This document shows, piece by piece, positions 7,370 through 19,237 of a DNA stretch of 64,000 nucleotides. Within the stretch, counting starts at the first letter, position 1. Each line of letters opens with the position of its first letter. Under the pieces are notes generated by a model. The model was not told the origin of the DNA. It made no database searches and saw nothing but the letters and a program-made list of their open reading frames with translations. The stretch covers positions 868,001-932,000 of the forward strand of contig NZ_CP113916.1 of NCBI RefSeq assembly GCF_029395455.1. Direction: 5' to 3'. The DNA comes from Lactobacillus sp. ESL0785. GTDB taxonomy: Bacteria > Bacillota > Bacilli > Lactobacillales > Lactobacillaceae. The position numbers were made by a program, and so were the translations under genes.

Positions 7370-10145
7370 TAGCCAACTTCTTTTGTAGCTCCTTTAAATT
7401 AACCTTTTTGGTTTTAACTGGAATGGCATTTAAAAATACTTTACCATACTCACGCTGCCAAATTCGTGAATCTAAAATCACAAACTGGCCATGATCCTCT
7501 TCACCACGAATTAAGCGTCCCATGCCTTGACGAAAACGAATAACTGCGCGCGGTAAAGTATCACTCTTGAAAACATTAATGCCTTCATCATGCAGCTTCT
7601 TCTGTCTTAATTTAACTTCAGGCTGATCAGGTGATTCAAATGGCAATTTTGCAACAATAACTAGGTCAATGCCACACTGATGAAAGTCGATGCCTTCCCA
7701 GAAGCTATCAGCTCCTAAAATAATTGCTTGTTTGGCAATGGCGAATCTTTTAGCAATTCGATTATTAGAACCCGTTACTCCCTGAGCCAAAATTTCAAAA
7801 TCACGTAAATGCGGACAATTTAAAATTGTCCCAAAAACATCGCGAATCTGTTCTAAATTAGTCATCAGCACGAGTACATGTTTTTTATTACTTAAATCGT
7901 TAGTTAGAATATTGGTTAATTGCTTATTATAGTCACTATTAGCAAAATCAGGCATATCTTTAACTGATAAAACTTCAAGGTGTCTAGCCATGTTAAAGGT
8001 ACTTTTACCAATGTATTCTTGTGGTGCTAAATCTGCTAATGCCAATTGCTTAATCGCAAAGGCAAAACCATCTGCAGTAGTCAAAGTTGCACTGACAAAT
8101 AATAGATGGTCAAACCGAGCATAAATTTGTTTTAGCTCATTATCGGCATTGAGCATTAGCCAACTTAAGTTAGCACTAAGCGGATCCTGGGGGTTAGTTA
8201 AAGTAACAATAAACCCCTCTTGTTCAAGTGCCTTTTGCTCATGTAGTAAATCAGACAATTGGTAACTTTTTTCAATATAAAAATCAAGCCGATCTAATTG
8301 AGCGTTTAATTCACTCAATAGAGCATCCCGATCCCCACTAGAATCATCAGTTTCTTTGTATAGTTTAAACAAAATTTGGTTAAGGCCTTGACGTAATTTC
8401 TCTAATTTTCGCTGAAAGCCACCAAGCTTTTTTTGAAATACTCCCTTAGCTGGGAACAGATCAGTGCCCTGAAAACTTAACAGTAAGTTGCCATTAGCTA
8501 ATAAATTCTTGTTAAGTGCCTGATCTTTTTTCTCATAAAGTAGTTGCTGCAGGGAATTCATTATGTGAATGAAGTCGGTAATCTGTGGGTCAAGCTGTTC
8601 AAGTAGAAAATTAAGCTGTACATCACTTGTATACTGATTAATAACACTGTCTTCAGCATAATATAGTAAGTTGCGTAAATGACTGAGTACGCCCCATAAT
8701 GATTCAAATTGAAAAGAATCATTGCGTGAAGTAATAACATTATCTGTAAATCGATGAGCTTCATCAATTACTAAGTAAGGATTTTGTCCCCAAATTGAAT
8801 CATTGTAATGATTAGCCAAATAGGCATGGTTAGTTACAAGAATGTCGGCTTGCTCCTGTCTTTGCCGTGCAAAATTCCAAAAGTCAACACTAGCAAAATT
8901 ACTGCCAACTCGTGCATCCCCCGGATGAGTTACCTGCGTAAATAACGGTGCCCGATAATTAGTTAACTGCAATTCGTCAAGGTCACCAGTTTTGGTTTCT
9001 GTCAGCCAAACTAAAATACGCATTTGTAAAATTAAAGTCGGCTTATTGGTCGTTCCTTGATACAAACTTTGATAAAAACCATCTAGATCTAGATAATGAC
9101 TACTTGATTTAACCACTTCAGCAGTCAAGTCCAGCTTAGTTACAGCTAACATTTGTGGAATTTCTTGGCTAATTATTTGATTTTGCAATATCTTAGTTGG
9201 TGTTGCCACCACTAACTTACGACTAGAATACAAATGGTAAGCATAACTAAAAAGATAGGAAAATGTTTTTCCTGTACCGTTGGGCGCTTCAACTAGAAGT
9301 GCTCGCTCTTTAGGACTTACTATAAATTTATTAAGTTGATTAATTAAATTTACTTGTGGTTGCCGGTAATTAATTTTACCCTTAAACAATTTCCGTTTAA
9401 CGTCATTATTAACAGGAAATTCTGCTTTAGCTTGTTTCTTATCGGTTCCGACCATATGACGCTGCTTTTGTAAGACAATATTACGGACTTGCATCCGATC
9501 TTTACTCAGTGGTCGTTTCTGCTGGCGTGCATTTTCTGCAATTGTCGTAAAAATCCAAGACGTATCGCGAATTAATCCGTGAGCTAATGAACTTAACGTA
9601 TTTAACGTCGCCTGAGGCAGTTTTTCTAGTTTATGAATAATTTTAATTAGCAAAATTGCCGTTCCATAAGCATCAGAATCTGCTTTATGCGGATTTAAAT
9701 GTTTAATTTCCAATTGTGTTGTCAAGTCACTTAACTTATATGATGGCAGTGTTGGAAAAGCAATTTTAGCCAATTCCACCGTATCAATTGCACGATTAGG
9801 CAGTTCTGTGAAGCCATGTTGCACTAATTCGTAATTTAAAAACGGCAAATCAAAATTAACATTATGCGCGACAAAAATTGTGTTGTGCAATATTTTTTGA
9901 ATTTTAGGAGCGTAATAAGCAAAGTCTTTTTGATCAGCGACATCCTGATCGTGAATATGAGTTAGATTCTGAACTGCCAGAGGAATCTCACGGTGAGGAT
10001 TAATCATGAATGAATAAGTCTTAACAACTTTCATCTTTTTAATAATGGCACAGCCAAATTGGATAATGTGATTATCATCTTCTCTTTGAGTACCAGTTGT
10101 TTCAAGATCGACTACCGCAAAGGTATCTTTAGCAAATGAAGTCAT
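7359..10145 (-). CDS. dinG: DinG-family helicase/exonuclease
   Basis: Fusion of a DEDD/DnaQ-type 3'-5' exonuclease (about 1-170; VVDLETTG at 11-18 gives the catalytic Asp and Glu) with an XPD/DinG-like superfamily 2 helicase. Walker A is APNGTGKT near residue 290, the DEAH box appears as VIDEAHRF near 460, and motif VI is seen near the C-terminus as RFRQGMGRLIRG. The 928-residue length matches the Firmicute form. The segment between Walker A and the DEAH box has no cysteines, so the Fe-S cluster of E. coli DinG is absent. It lies 21 nt downstream of addA. Confidence 0.92.
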   Translation of the reverse strand: MTSFAKDTFAVVDLETTGTQREDDNHIIQFGCAIIKKMKVVKTYSFMINPHREIPLAVQNLTHIHDQDVADQKDFAYYAPKIQKILHNTIFVAHNVNFDLPFLNYELVQHGFTELPNRAIDTVELAKIAFPTLPSYKLSDLTTQLEIKHLNPHKADSDAYGTAILLIKIIHKLEKLPQATLNTLSSLAHGLIRDTSWIFTTIAENARQQKRPLSKDRMQVRNIVLQKQRHMVGTDKKQAKAEFPVNNDVKRKLFKGKINYRQPQVNLINQLNKFIVSPKERALLVEAPNGTGKTFSYLFSYAYHLYSSRKLVVATPTKILQNQIISQEIPQMLAVTKLDLTAEVVKSSSHYLDLDGFYQSLYQGTTNKPTLILQMRILVWLTETKTGDLDELQLTNYRAPLFTQVTHPGDARVGSNFASVDFWNFARQRQEQADILVTNHAYLANHYNDSIWGQNPYLVIDEAHRFTDNVITSRNDSFQFESLWGVLSHLRNLLYYAEDSVINQYTSDVQLNFLLEQLDPQITDFIHIMNSLQQLLYEKKDQALNKNLLANGNLLLSFQGTDLFPAKGVFQKKLGGFQRKLEKLRQGLNQILFKLYKETDDSSGDRDALLSELNAQLDRLDFYIEKSYQLSDLLHEQKALEQEGFIVTLTNPQDPLSANLSWLMLNADNELKQIYARFDHLLFVSATLTTADGFAFAIKQLALADLAPQEYIGKSTFNMARHLEVLSVKDMPDFANSDYNKQLTNILTNDLSNKKHVLVLMTNLEQIRDVFGTILNCPHLRDFEILAQGVTGSNNRIAKRFAIAKQAIILGADSFWEGIDFHQCGIDLVIVAKLPFESPDQPEVKLRQKKLHDEGINVFKSDTLPRAVIRFRQGMGRLIRGEEDHGQFVILDSRIWQREYGKVFLNAIPVKTKKVNLKELQKKLANDD

Positions 10146-10166
10146 AGTCTACCCTCCTTTTCTCTT

Positions 10167-13100
10167 CTATTTAACTTCTACCGCTCTTTTTGCATCAAGT
10201 AGAATTAAGTATTTATGAATTACTTTTTGTTTGGCAAAAGAATTAAGCGCCTGTTCATACAAACGCAGCTGACCAGTGTATTTCTGTTTAATTTTGGCAA
10301 TAGCCTGCACCAAATTATTTTTATCAACGTGGTCAGTTTTATAATCAAACAGAATAATTCCCTTTGGCGTTTCAAAATAGCCATCAATGGTCCCATGAAC
10401 CAAGATTTTGGCATCAGGATCACTAAAATCAGCAAACAGAGTACTTGCCGCTAGCAAACTAGAAAAATCAACTTCACGTTTTAAATTAGCCGGTCGCTGC
10501 CAAAAGTCACGGGCAAAATCACTGTGAACAAACCACTCAATTTCATCCTTTTTAAGACTAGCAACAATTTTAGGGTTCAACTTTTTTTGCTTCACTAACT
10601 CTTGAATTTCTGCTTCAAGCTGCGCACTATTTCCTTGACCACGATAATTATAATACTGCAAAATTAGATGCGTTGCTGTTCCAATTTCTGCTCCGGTAAA
10701 TTTAGATGCAAATAAAAAATCCGGCTTAGTATCAATTGGCTGTAAATATCTATTAGTTGAAGCCAACAAATGAGCATTTTCTAGATCTGTGTCTAAGGGA
10801 TCATTAAAGGCCTTCTTAATTTCCGAAACAGCTTGATAAGCAGTTGTCTGACTAGCATCCTTAAACGGATAGGTAAAATCATATAATTTACGAACAGTTG
10901 TATCTAATAATGGCAAAGTCGGCTTCTTGGTTGTTACTTCTTGTGAAGCACCAGCAGCTATTTTTTCTTGAGAATATTTAAGCAATAGGAAATCCTGACT
11001 TTGATCAAGCTCCTTAGTCACGGTCGCAATTGTTTGACTAATTTGCTCGTCAAAATGAATAATCGGTCCAATAAAACTTAATGGACTGGTTGCTGCCAGC
11101 TTGTCAGTCAAAGTTAATTGCCCCTGATGATTTAATTGTTGCGCCCAAGCTAACTTATTTTTAGCTAGGTTAGGAATATCTGCAACTAAAATCAATTTTT
11201 GCTTAGCACGAGTTAGGCCAACGTAAAGAATTCGTGCTTCTTCTTCCAGTAACTTTTGGCGCTGGTGAATATTGTCAATTGCTTTAATTAATGAATCAGC
11301 TCGATAATGCTTGCGTCGCAAAGTTAAACCAACGTTGTCGTTATTAATCAGATAGTTGCCACTTAAATCACGCATTTGAAAACGATGCTGCAAACCAATA
11401 TAAAACACTATTGGAAATTCTAATCCCTTCGAACCGTGAACCGTCATTAACCTGACAGCGTCACCCGCTTCTTTAGTTAATAACGGTTGTGCAAGGTCTT
11501 TTTGACTACGACGCATGCGTTCAATAAAGTTAATAAATTGATATAAGCCCTTGAAACCAGCACTTTCATACGAACTAGCCCGCTCATAGAGAGCTTCAAG
11601 GTTAACTCGGCGCTGTTCACCGTTAGGTAAAGCCGTCATGATTTCTAATAAATTGGTTTGTTCATAAACACTCCAGATTAATTCGGAAATGCGGTGGTTC
11701 ATTGCAAATTGCCGCAAATTATCTAACTGATTAAGAAAAGTTTTCACCCGTTCACTTAACTGGTCATTCATTGTTACGTATGAGGTTAAAGCGTTGAAAA
11801 AACTAGTATTTTTACTATGGATCCTAATTTTAGCTAAATCTGGTTCCTTAAAATTGAACAGCGGTGACCGCAAAACAGTTACCAGTGGAATATCTTGATC
11901 AGGATTATCGATAAGCTTGAGGTAATTCATCATAATCGTTAATTCTAACGTTTGAAAATAATTTTTAGCATCAGTGATAAATAACGGAATGTTACTTTTA
12001 GCAAATTCCTGCATTATTAGCAAATTATCGCTGCGACTTCTAGTTAAAATTGCGATATCACTGTATTTAAACGGTCGCTTGTGCGTCTTTTTCTGCTGGT
12101 CATACACTTCAAAATGTTCTTGTTTAAGCTGCTGAATCCGATTAATGACCATTGCGATTTCTGCCGAATCAAATTCTAGTTTTGTTTCCGTATCTTGCTT
12201 TTGTGGGGTCGCTTTTTCATGGTAAAGCAATTCGCTGGCTGCCGGCAATTCAGCCGGATAATAGTCAGCACCAAAAATTAATTGACCTTCCTTTTGATAA
12301 TCAATCCCGCCAAAATCTGTACTTAAAACGCTATTGAAAATCTGATTAACTAATTTAACTACTGGTTTAGTTGACCGAAAATTAGCCGACAGCAAAATGC
12401 GCTCTTGATCATCATTCTCGCTTTTAGCAGCTTCATGATATTTATGTAAAAACAAGCTAGGTTCTGCTTGACGAAAGCCATAAATTGACTGCTTAACATC
12501 CCCCACCATAAACAAGTTATTCTGCTTGTCTTCCTTAAGCAGCTGCAAAATTTTCTCCTGCAGCGCATTAATATCTTGGTACTCATCAACCAAAATTTCT
12601 TTAAATTTGCGCCGATAAAATTCACGGGCTAATTGTGAATTAGATGTATCTTGGCTAAGTATCTGGTAGGCAAGTTGTTCCATGTCACTATAATCAATTA
12701 AGTTTTCTGCTCGTTTTAGCTGGTTAAAGCGGTCAATCAGGGCCAATTCTGCCTTAGTTATCGCGGTCATAATTTGCTGCCCCTGCTTTAAAAGCGCAAG
12801 CTGTTCAGCCTCATCAGTTGCATAAAATGACGTAAAGGCTGCAAAAATTTGATCTTTAGCCTCTTTTTTCAAAACCTTGCTTTCTTGATAAACGGCTAAT
12901 AAATCTTCATCCCACTTATTTGATTGTCGATAAGAACCGGTAAAAATACAACTGCGTAAAAGTTCACGTTGCTGCTCATAATCTACATCTGTTGCTAAGC
13001 CCTGTCGGTAATTTTGCAGGCAGCGAGCAAAGATAGTAAAACTTTCTTTAACTTTACTTAATTCCTTAGTTTCAATTTGACTGCTAGCTAACAAATCAGC

Positions 13101-13790
13101 AATTTTGTCATTAAGACTGGTAAAAACCTTAGTCAGATATGGTTTGATTTGTTGCTGCCACAAGTCAGAAGTCACAATTTTACCGGTTACCTGATATTTT
13201 TGACTTAACTGCTTAAGCCAATCACGGTAATCTGGCTTAGCCATCGCAAAATCGTAGAGGTCAAGTAGTAATCCTTGTGCTGAAGCAGCATCCCGATCCC
13301 CTGCAAAATTATCATAAAAAGCAATAAAATCTGCATCTTTTGCTTCTAAAAATTCGCCTTCGATTTCCCGTAAGGCGCGCTCACGCAATAATGCTGCCTG
13401 TGTTTCATCAGTTAAAACACTAAAACTAGGATCAATGTCAATTACATAATAAAAACGGTGAATGATATCCAAGCAAAAAGCATCAATAGTTGAAATATTG
13501 GCAGTGTCAACTTGGTTAAGCTGCTGGCGAAGATAGCGCTTGTCACTACCTTCTTTTAATCGTTCTTCCAAAACCTGCTTAATCCTAGTTTTCATTTCTT
13601 GAGCAGCAGCTTTAGTAAAAGTTACAACTAATAACTGATCAACACCAGTTCCTGCTAAAATTTCTTGCATTACTCGTTCAACCAAAACCGTGGTTTTACC
13701 ACTACCTGCAGATGCAGAAACTAAAATATCACGGTCACGATCATCAATAGCCTGTTGTTGCTTGGCTGTAAATTGGGGCATCTTAGTCAC
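10167..13790 (-). CDS. addA: ATP-dependent helicase/nuclease subunit A (AddA/RexA)
   Basis: UvrD-like superfamily 1 helicase with a C-terminal RecB-type nuclease domain. With AddB it processes double-strand breaks to Chi-regulated 3' overhangs for RecA. Walker A is [16 protein letters not shown] (about 25-40), helicase motif II appears as [10 protein letters not shown], later motifs include [12 protein letters not shown] and LYVGLTRAK, and the nuclease centre is GTIDGYFE followed by LFDYKTDHV near residues 1135-1160. The length of 1207 residues is normal. Its start overlaps the end of addB by 8 nt, so the pair is translationally coupled. Confidence 0.96.
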   Translation of the reverse strand: MTKMPQFTAKQQQAIDDRDRDILVSASAGSGKTTVLVERVMQEILAGTGVDQLLVVTFTKAAAQEMKTRIKQVLEERLKEGSDKRYLRQQLNQVDTANISTIDAFCLDIIHRFYYVIDIDPSFSVLTDETQAALLRERALREIEGEFLEAKDADFIAFYDNFAGDRDAASAQGLLLDLYDFAMAKPDYRDWLKQLSQKYQVTGKIVTSDLWQQQIKPYLTKVFTSLNDKIADLLASSQIETKELSKVKESFTIFARCLQNYRQGLATDVDYEQQRELLRSCIFTGSYRQSNKWDEDLLAVYQESKVLKKEAKDQIFAAFTSFYATDEAEQLALLKQGQQIMTAITKAELALIDRFNQLKRAENLIDYSDMEQLAYQILSQDTSNSQLAREFYRRKFKEILVDEYQDINALQEKILQLLKEDKQNNLFMVGDVKQSIYGFRQAEPSLFLHKYHEAAKSENDDQERILLSANFRSTKPVVKLVNQIFNSVLSTDFGGIDYQKEGQLIFGADYYPAELPAASELLYHEKATPQKQDTETKLEFDSAEIAMVINRIQQLKQEHFEVYDQQKKTHKRPFKYSDIAILTRSRSDNLLIMQEFAKSNIPLFITDAKNYFQTLELTIMMNYLKLIDNPDQDIPLVTVLRSPLFNFKEPDLAKIRIHSKNTSFFNALTSYVTMNDQLSERVKTFLNQLDNLRQFAMNHRISELIWSVYEQTNLLEIMTALPNGEQRRVNLEALYERASSYESAGFKGLYQFINFIERMRRSQKDLAQPLLTKEAGDAVRLMTVHGSKGLEFPIVFYIGLQHRFQMRDLSGNYLINNDNVGLTLRRKHYRADSLIKAIDNIHQRQKLLEEEARILYVGLTRAKQKLILVADIPNLAKNKLAWAQQLNHQGQLTLTDKLAATSPLSFIGPIIHFDEQISQTIATVTKELDQSQDFLLLKYSQEKIAAGASQEVTTKKPTLPLLDTTVRKLYDFTYPFKDASQTTAYQAVSEIKKAFNDPLDTDLENAHLLASTNRYLQPIDTKPDFLFASKFTGAEIGTATHLILQYYNYRGQGNSAQLEAEIQELVKQKKLNPKIVASLKKDEIEWFVHSDFARDFWQRPANLKREVDFSSLLAASTLFADFSDPDAKILVHGTIDGYFETPKGIILFDYKTDHVDKNNLVQAIAKIKQKYTGQLRLYEQALNSFAKQKVIHKYLILLDAKRAVEVK

Positions 13791-16700
13791 TTTCTCCTAA
13801 CCGCTCTTTAATTTTTGTTAGTAATTCTTTTTTCTTTAAATTGCTAATTTGATGATATTTATTTTCTTTTAACATGGCATCAAAGAAAAAGACATCCCGA
13901 TAATCAGAATAAGTTAGGGCCGTTTGGTTTTTACCATACTTATAAGGATTAAGTTTAATTTGACCGGATAAGATCTGACTGGAAGCTTCTTTAATGAGGT
14001 CCTCATCGTACTTTAGCAGCAATTCAATTTCATCGGCGGTAAAGGCACTTGTTTGAAAGCTAAAACCGCCTTTAGCTTTGGTTTTAACTCCTGAATAAAG
14101 ATCTGATGATATACTGGCTTTTTCAAGTAACGGTTCTGCCTTTAGTAATAAATCTGGATCTTCATTTAGAACACCAGTATATTTAAGGCGAATTTTACCA
14201 TCAAGAGCTGGCTTTTTCAGCTGCAAATCAGGACCAATTAATTGCGCATCATTTAACCGTTCAACTTGGCGTGTTACCGTTTGGTAAAACGCACCTAACA
14301 AAGATAACGGCTGCTTGCCAACAAAAAAGTCCTGATTTTTAGCTAGTACATCCAGATAAGACACCATTTGTAAGGAAATGCCGTTGTAAAATAATCCTAA
14401 ATTAAATTTCTTCGCTGAAGATTTATAGTCAATTACTTGTGCTAAAAATTCTTGCTGGTCAGAAATTTGGGCCAAATCTACCCGATCCATTTTTCCACGT
14501 AAATTAACATGGTGCTGACCGGCTAAATTAGGCACGACAAAATCTAGTCCTTTAACTTTTTCACCAAGCCCAAAGCTCAATTCGGAATACTTAGCCCGCA
14601 GTGGTGTTTTTTGTAAGGAATGATGCCAATTTACCGCAACTTTGGTCGTTGTCTTGTCTAAGCACTTAAAGAGGTACTTGTTAAACGGATCGTTCATTAA
14701 TTGTTGGTATTTGGCTTCATCCCGCATCTTTGCTTGAGCTAATGCGAGCAATCTCTGCAAAGTAGCTTGATCAATTTCTGCTAAATCTAACTTTTTCTGG
14801 TTTAATTCTTTGACTAGACGATCAAAAGTTTCATGAAAATAATTTCCCGCTTGGATAACGTCTAATTCATTTTCAAATCGTTTATGCAGTCGTAACCCAT
14901 AATTTAGAAAATATTCATATGAATTTTCGTAAAAGGTTTCCAATTGTGAAACCGATGAATTCAGATTTTCACCGTATAATTTTTGCGCAAGTTCTGGGCC
15001 AATATCTTCTGGTTGGTTAACGAACTGACTAGCTTCAAGTACCATTTTGGTCTTTTGTGGTAGATATGTTTGCGTTAATGCGAGTAACTGCTGCACATGT
15101 GGTTCAGTCTGGCCTTGAGCCAAATATGTTAAATAACCTAGACTTGCTTGGGGGTTAGTAATAAACGACAAGACATCTTGCACTTGCTCAGGCAAACTAT
15201 GTTGGTTGAATACCGGTGCCCCTGCCGCTTGCAATCGTTCATAATATAACGATGGTTTTAATTGTTCATTGGCTGCATTCAATACTGGATAGGATAAGTA
15301 GACCTTATCTTGAGCTAGTGCCAGCGAAATCCCAAACTGATAATTCTGGTCTAAATTGCTCAGCTGCTGGCGATCTTCCAAATAGGAATCTTCACCAAAC
15401 GCTTGACTTAGCTTATCTAGGTTCTCAGTACTTAAAAATCCCGGTGTATTTTGAATTGCCGGCAAATTATTACTAGTGGCCCCAATGATAAACACTTGTT
15501 TGTAACCACTGGTTTGAATCATTCCCATTTCCGACAAGTTAACAGCATCTAACGTTGAGGGAATTTGGGAGAAGGTCGCTTCTTTAAAGCCATTAGTTAA
15601 AACATAAAAGAAACTATCTACATTAAACTGCTCAGGATTAATCAAGAGATAATCGTGTAGTAGATTAATTAATAAGTCCCAAACTTGTTCAGGCTGCTGG
15701 GCCTGTTGCAATTCTCCCTTTTCTTGAGCAGCTTCACGCCACTTTTCTAATCTTTTGGGGATGCCATTTTGCGTTAAAAAATTAAAGAATACAGTTATTG
15801 CCTGCTGGCTAGCTGTTTCCTGCTTCATTTCAGTAAGTAAAGCGGATAATTGGTTAACAAAATAAGCCTTTAGCTTATTAATTCTGGCTACCTCGTCCGG
15901 AATTTTATCTAATCGAATTACCTCAGCTGCCACATAATCAGTAAAATCACGTTGCCACAACTGGTGATTAATTCCATGCGCCAAAACAAAGTTTTCTAGT
16001 TCATCAACATCGTGAATATAAGCAGCTTCTTCCTGGTACCAGTCCGGAATGATTAGTCGGGTTTTCATAATTGCCAATAAGTTGCTGGTTTGCAGCGGTC
16101 TAGTTACTAGCTGGGCGATATTTTCGATGAGAACTACTAAAGGATGATATTTCATCTCTTGCTGCAAATCATTGAAGAATGGGATTTGATTTTGCCGTAA
16201 AATTGGCGTCAAATACGTTTCATATTCGTGCAAATTAGGTGCTAAGATCAAAAAATCGCGGTAACGATAATTGCTAAGCGTAACTTGTTGGTAAATCGTG
16301 TGAGCTACAAAATAAGCTTCAGCATAACGCGAATCAGCGCGTACTAACTGAACTTGGCTCATTTTTTCTGGTGCCGTAATTGTTCCTGTCCAAAAGGCAT
16401 TTAGTAATTCACGCTCAGTTTGCTTAGGTGCTAGCGGTACCTGGTCAATTTGGTAATTTAAGTCACGCTCTTCAATAAAATGAGTTAATTGCGTAATCGT
16501 TTTTTGAATCACATAATCATAGTCGCCAGCTTCAGCAGTAGGTTCAATTGTTCCTAACTTAGTTTTAAAAGCTAAGGTAACACTTCCTGCATGCAGCATT
16601 AACAACTTAATTGTTAGGCATTCCTGCAGTGAAAAATGTGAAAAATCACTAAAGTAAAAATCAGTCTTGCGCAAATCTTTTCTTTTGGCCAATAATTCGT

Positions 16701-17256
16701 TCAGCTGCAGTTGCACCTCATTCTTGGTTGAAAATTTCCCCGCGATTGCGGCAATAAAGGCATCATAAATAATGCGCAAATCGGCGATTTTATTTTTGGT
16801 TTCCAAATCTAAATTGTTTTCATCAAGTTCATCTAAGTCTAAATTACCTTCACGTACTTGTAAAATAGTGTCATACAGCTGCTTAACTAAGCCTGAATTA
16901 ACACTAACATCCTTAAATAAATGCAATTTAGCGCGATTTTCTTCAATGATTTTCGCTAACAGCATTGCAGCTGCAGCATCATCAAGTTGCGTCGGTAAAC
17001 CTTCCTCAGCATCTTTTAAAAAATACCAGGCCAGTCGCGAAAATGATAGTACCTGTAAATTTTTAACAGATTGTTCAATTCGGTTGCGACTAGCTGCCAG
17101 CCTATTTATTGCCCTAATTTCTGTGGTAAACTTAATATGATTAGGGACAATGATAAAAGTTTCGTGTTCTGGCTGCTTTTGATAATTAGTAATGGCCAGC
17201 TGCAGGATTTTTTCTTGCAGGGGATCGGTTTGCCGCCCGACTAAAATTTTAATCAT
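13783..17256 (-). CDS. addB: ATP-dependent nuclease subunit B (AddB/RexB)
   Basis: Partner subunit of AddA, with an inactivated helicase-like body and a C-terminal RecB-family nuclease domain (motif [12 protein letters not shown] near residue 930). At 1157 residues it matches AddB. Two differences from B. subtilis AddB are visible: the N-terminal Walker A is replaced ([11 protein letters not shown]), and the four Fe-S ligands are gone. The first ligand position reads FYENSYEYF, and the C-terminal C-x2-C-x5-C region reads [15 protein letters not shown]. This resembles streptococcal/lactococcal RexB. It is the first gene of the addB-addA-dinG-ypmB-asnS run and diverges from mvk. Confidence 0.94.
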   Translation of the reverse strand: MIKILVGRQTDPLQEKILQLAITNYQKQPEHETFIIVPNHIKFTTEIRAINRLAASRNRIEQSVKNLQVLSFSRLAWYFLKDAEEGLPTQLDDAAAAMLLAKIIEENRAKLHLFKDVSVNSGLVKQLYDTILQVREGNLDLDELDENNLDLETKNKIADLRIIYDAFIAAIAGKFSTKNEVQLQLNELLAKRKDLRKTDFYFSDFSHFSLQECLTIKLLMLHAGSVTLAFKTKLGTIEPTAEAGDYDYVIQKTITQLTHFIEERDLNYQIDQVPLAPKQTERELLNAFWTGTITAPEKMSQVQLVRADSRYAEAYFVAHTIYQQVTLSNYRYRDFLILAPNLHEYETYLTPILRQNQIPFFNDLQQEMKYHPLVVLIENIAQLVTRPLQTSNLLAIMKTRLIIPDWYQEEAAYIHDVDELENFVLAHGINHQLWQRDFTDYVAAEVIRLDKIPDEVARINKLKAYFVNQLSALLTEMKQETASQQAITVFFNFLTQNGIPKRLEKWREAAQEKGELQQAQQPEQVWDLLINLLHDYLLINPEQFNVDSFFYVLTNGFKEATFSQIPSTLDAVNLSEMGMIQTSGYKQVFIIGATSNNLPAIQNTPGFLSTENLDKLSQAFGEDSYLEDRQQLSNLDQNYQFGISLALAQDKVYLSYPVLNAANEQLKPSLYYERLQAAGAPVFNQHSLPEQVQDVLSFITNPQASLGYLTYLAQGQTEPHVQQLLALTQTYLPQKTKMVLEASQFVNQPEDIGPELAQKLYGENLNSSVSQLETFYENSYEYFLNYGLRLHKRFENELDVIQAGNYFHETFDRLVKELNQKKLDLAEIDQATLQRLLALAQAKMRDEAKYQQLMNDPFNKYLFKCLDKTTTKVAVNWHHSLQKTPLRAKYSELSFGLGEKVKGLDFVVPNLAGQHHVNLRGKMDRVDLAQISDQQEFLAQVIDYKSSAKKFNLGLFYNGISLQMVSYLDVLAKNQDFFVGKQPLSLLGAFYQTVTRQVERLNDAQLIGPDLQLKKPALDGKIRLKYTGVLNEDPDLLLKAEPLLEKASISSDLYSGVKTKAKGGFSFQTSAFTADEIELLLKYDEDLIKEASSQILSGQIKLNPYKYGKNQTALTYSDYRDVFFFDAMLKENKYHQISNLKKKELLTKIKERLGESD

Positions 17257-17331
17257 TTGTTCACGTCTCCTTAGCTATTATTTTAGCATAGGCGGCTAAC
17301 ATTTTTACTAACATTAAGGATCTTAAATAAA

Positions 17332-18240
17332 ATGAAATGTAGTTATTTAGCACATGGAAAAGTGATTTTAATTGGGGAACATTCGGTTGTTTATGGTTAT
17401 GATGCATTGGCAATGCCGATTATGGCGCTGCAAATAAAAGCTAGTGTTGAGTCTAGTGCCAAAATGTGGATGGATACCGCACGTTATCATGGCCCCTTTT
17501 TTACGGCTCCTGATGAATATGGCGGTTTAAAATACGTTGTCAAAACAATGCAGACAAAGGCGCATTGTTCGCAACCATTAAAATTGACTTACACGGGTGA
17601 AATTCCTATGAAGCGTGGCTTTGGTTCCAGTGCAACGGTTGCCTTAGCTACAACTAAAGCATTGAACCAATATTTTGCGTTAGAACTAGCTGACGAAGAA
17701 ATCATGGCCATTACTAACCATGCAGAAATGATTAATCACGGTAAAGCTTCAGGCCTTGATGCCGCAACGGTTAATTCTGATTATTTGGTCTTTTTTAATC
17801 AAAAAATGGGTCCAAAAACACTTAACGCTAAGCTTAATGCTACGTTATTAATTATGGACACAGGGGAGCTTGGTAGTACTAAACAAGCAGTGAATCAGGT
17901 ATATGAGCAAATTAAAGCATCCCCTAGCAAAAAGGCGCAAATTGCACGTTTAGGTGAACTAGCTGACCAAACTAAGACGGCATGGCTAGCACAAGATCAA
18001 GCTGCCGTTGGCCAAATCTTTAATCAGGCGCAAACGATTTTGCAATCATTTGCATTAGCAACGACTAAAATTGACCAGTTACAAAAAATTGCTCTAACAA
18101 ACGGTGCCTTAGGCTTTAAACTCTCAGGCAGCGGTTTGGGCGGCATTGTGCTGGCTCTTTGCAATGATGACCAAACAGCTAAGCAAATTGCAGATAAATG
18201 TGACTCACTAATTACAGGTTCATGGATTGAGGAGATTTAA
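17332..18240 (+). CDS. mvk: Mevalonate kinase
   Basis: GHMP kinase that phosphorylates mevalonate to 5-phosphomevalonate, the first of the three ATP-dependent steps to isopentenyl diphosphate. Motifs: GKVILIGEHSVVYGYDA near the N-terminus, the ATP-binding loop PMKRGFGSSATVALA near residue 97, and the C-terminal GHMP motif LSGSGLGG near 263. The 302-residue length is normal. The start is ATG 17332, with AAGGA 11 nt upstream. It heads a tight four-gene operon; its stop overlaps the mvaD start by one base (TAATG). Confidence 0.95.
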   Translation: MKCSYLAHGKVILIGEHSVVYGYDALAMPIMALQIKASVESSAKMWMDTARYHGPFFTAPDEYGGLKYVVKTMQTKAHCSQPLKLTYTGEIPMKRGFGSSATVALATTKALNQYFALELADEEIMAITNHAEMINHGKASGLDAATVNSDYLVFFNQKMGPKTLNAKLNATLLIMDTGELGSTKQAVNQVYEQIKASPSKKAQIARLGELADQTKTAWLAQDQAAVGQIFNQAQTILQSFALATTKIDQLQKIALTNGALGFKLSGSGLGGIVLALCNDDQTAKQIADKCDSLITGSWIEEI

Positions 18241-19202
18241 TGACCAAAACAGCACGCGCCCACACAAATATTGCACTAATTAAATATTGGGGTAAAGCCG
18301 ATGAGCAACTAAGATTACCATTAATGTCTAGTCTGTCAATGACACTAGACGAATTTTATACCGATACACAAATTACAGCTAGCCATTCAGGCAATCACTT
18401 TTTTCTGAATGACATTGAACAAACCGGATCTAGTGCTCAACGTGTTTTTACCTACTTAAAAAAATTACAAGTTCAATTTAAAGTTACTGGTGAATTAACG
18501 GTTAAATCAACTAATCATGTTCCAACAGCTGCTGGGCTGGCTTCATCTAGTTCGGCCTTTGCCGCCTTAGCTGCTGCTTTTTGTGCTTATTACAAGCTGC
18601 AAGTTGATCGCCGTGAACTGTCACGGTTGGCGCGGCTTGGTTCAGGTTCCGCCAGTCGTTCTATTTATGGCGGTTTTGCTGTCTGGCAAAAAGGTACAGA
18701 TGATCTAACGTCCTATGCTTATGCCTTAAATGAAAAACCGCAGATGGATTTACATTTACTGGCAATTGAATTAAACCAGTGCCCTAAGAAATTATCATCT
18801 ACGGGTGGAATGAAACAGGCAAAGTCATCCCCTTTCTTTAAACCATGGCTGGCTCGTAATCAGGAAGAACTGAGGCAAATGATTGCAGCAGTTAAAAATA
18901 ATGATTTTACTTGTTTAGGACAGTTAGCGGAACTAAATGCTAGCGAAATGCATGCCATTAACTTGACGGCACAGCCTGGCTTTACCTATTTTGAGCCAGA
19001 TACAATTAAAGCTATTAAATTAGTCAATCAATTACGTACAGCAGGACTTGAATGCTATTACACAATTGATGCTGGACCCAATGTAAAAGTCCTTTGTCAA
19101 TTAAGAAATGTAAAAGAAATTACCAATTCGTTTGTGTCTGAATTTAAGAATGCTAAGATAGTACATGCAAGTTTTGGTCCAGGTATTTCTTACCTGGACT
19201 AA
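18240..19202 (+). CDS. mvaD: Diphosphomevalonate decarboxylase
   Basis: GHMP-superfamily enzyme converting 5-diphosphomevalonate with ATP to isopentenyl diphosphate, CO2 and phosphate. Family signatures: NIALIKYWGK near residue 10, the ATP loop PTAAGLASSSSAFAALA near 97-113, the substrate loop SGSASRSIYGGFAVW near 137, and the catalytic-aspartate region TIDAGPNVKVLC near 277. The length of 320 residues is typical. It is encoded between the two mevalonate kinases and is translationally coupled to mvk. Confidence 0.96.
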   Translation: MTKTARAHTNIALIKYWGKADEQLRLPLMSSLSMTLDEFYTDTQITASHSGNHFFLNDIEQTGSSAQRVFTYLKKLQVQFKVTGELTVKSTNHVPTAAGLASSSSAFAALAAAFCAYYKLQVDRRELSRLARLGSGSASRSIYGGFAVWQKGTDDLTSYAYALNEKPQMDLHLLAIELNQCPKKLSSTGGMKQAKSSPFFKPWLARNQEELRQMIAAVKNNDFTCLGQLAELNASEMHAINLTAQPGFTYFEPDTIKAIKLVNQLRTAGLECYYTIDAGPNVKVLCQLRNVKEITNSFVSEFKNAKIVHASFGPGISYLD

Positions 19203-19237
19203 TTAGCGTAATTTAATTGATTAGGAGATTAAATTAA

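Noticed and set aside
16772..17140. 122-codon plus-strand frame antisense to addB
   Set aside because: Serine/lysine-rich antisense shadow of addB codons, without start signals.
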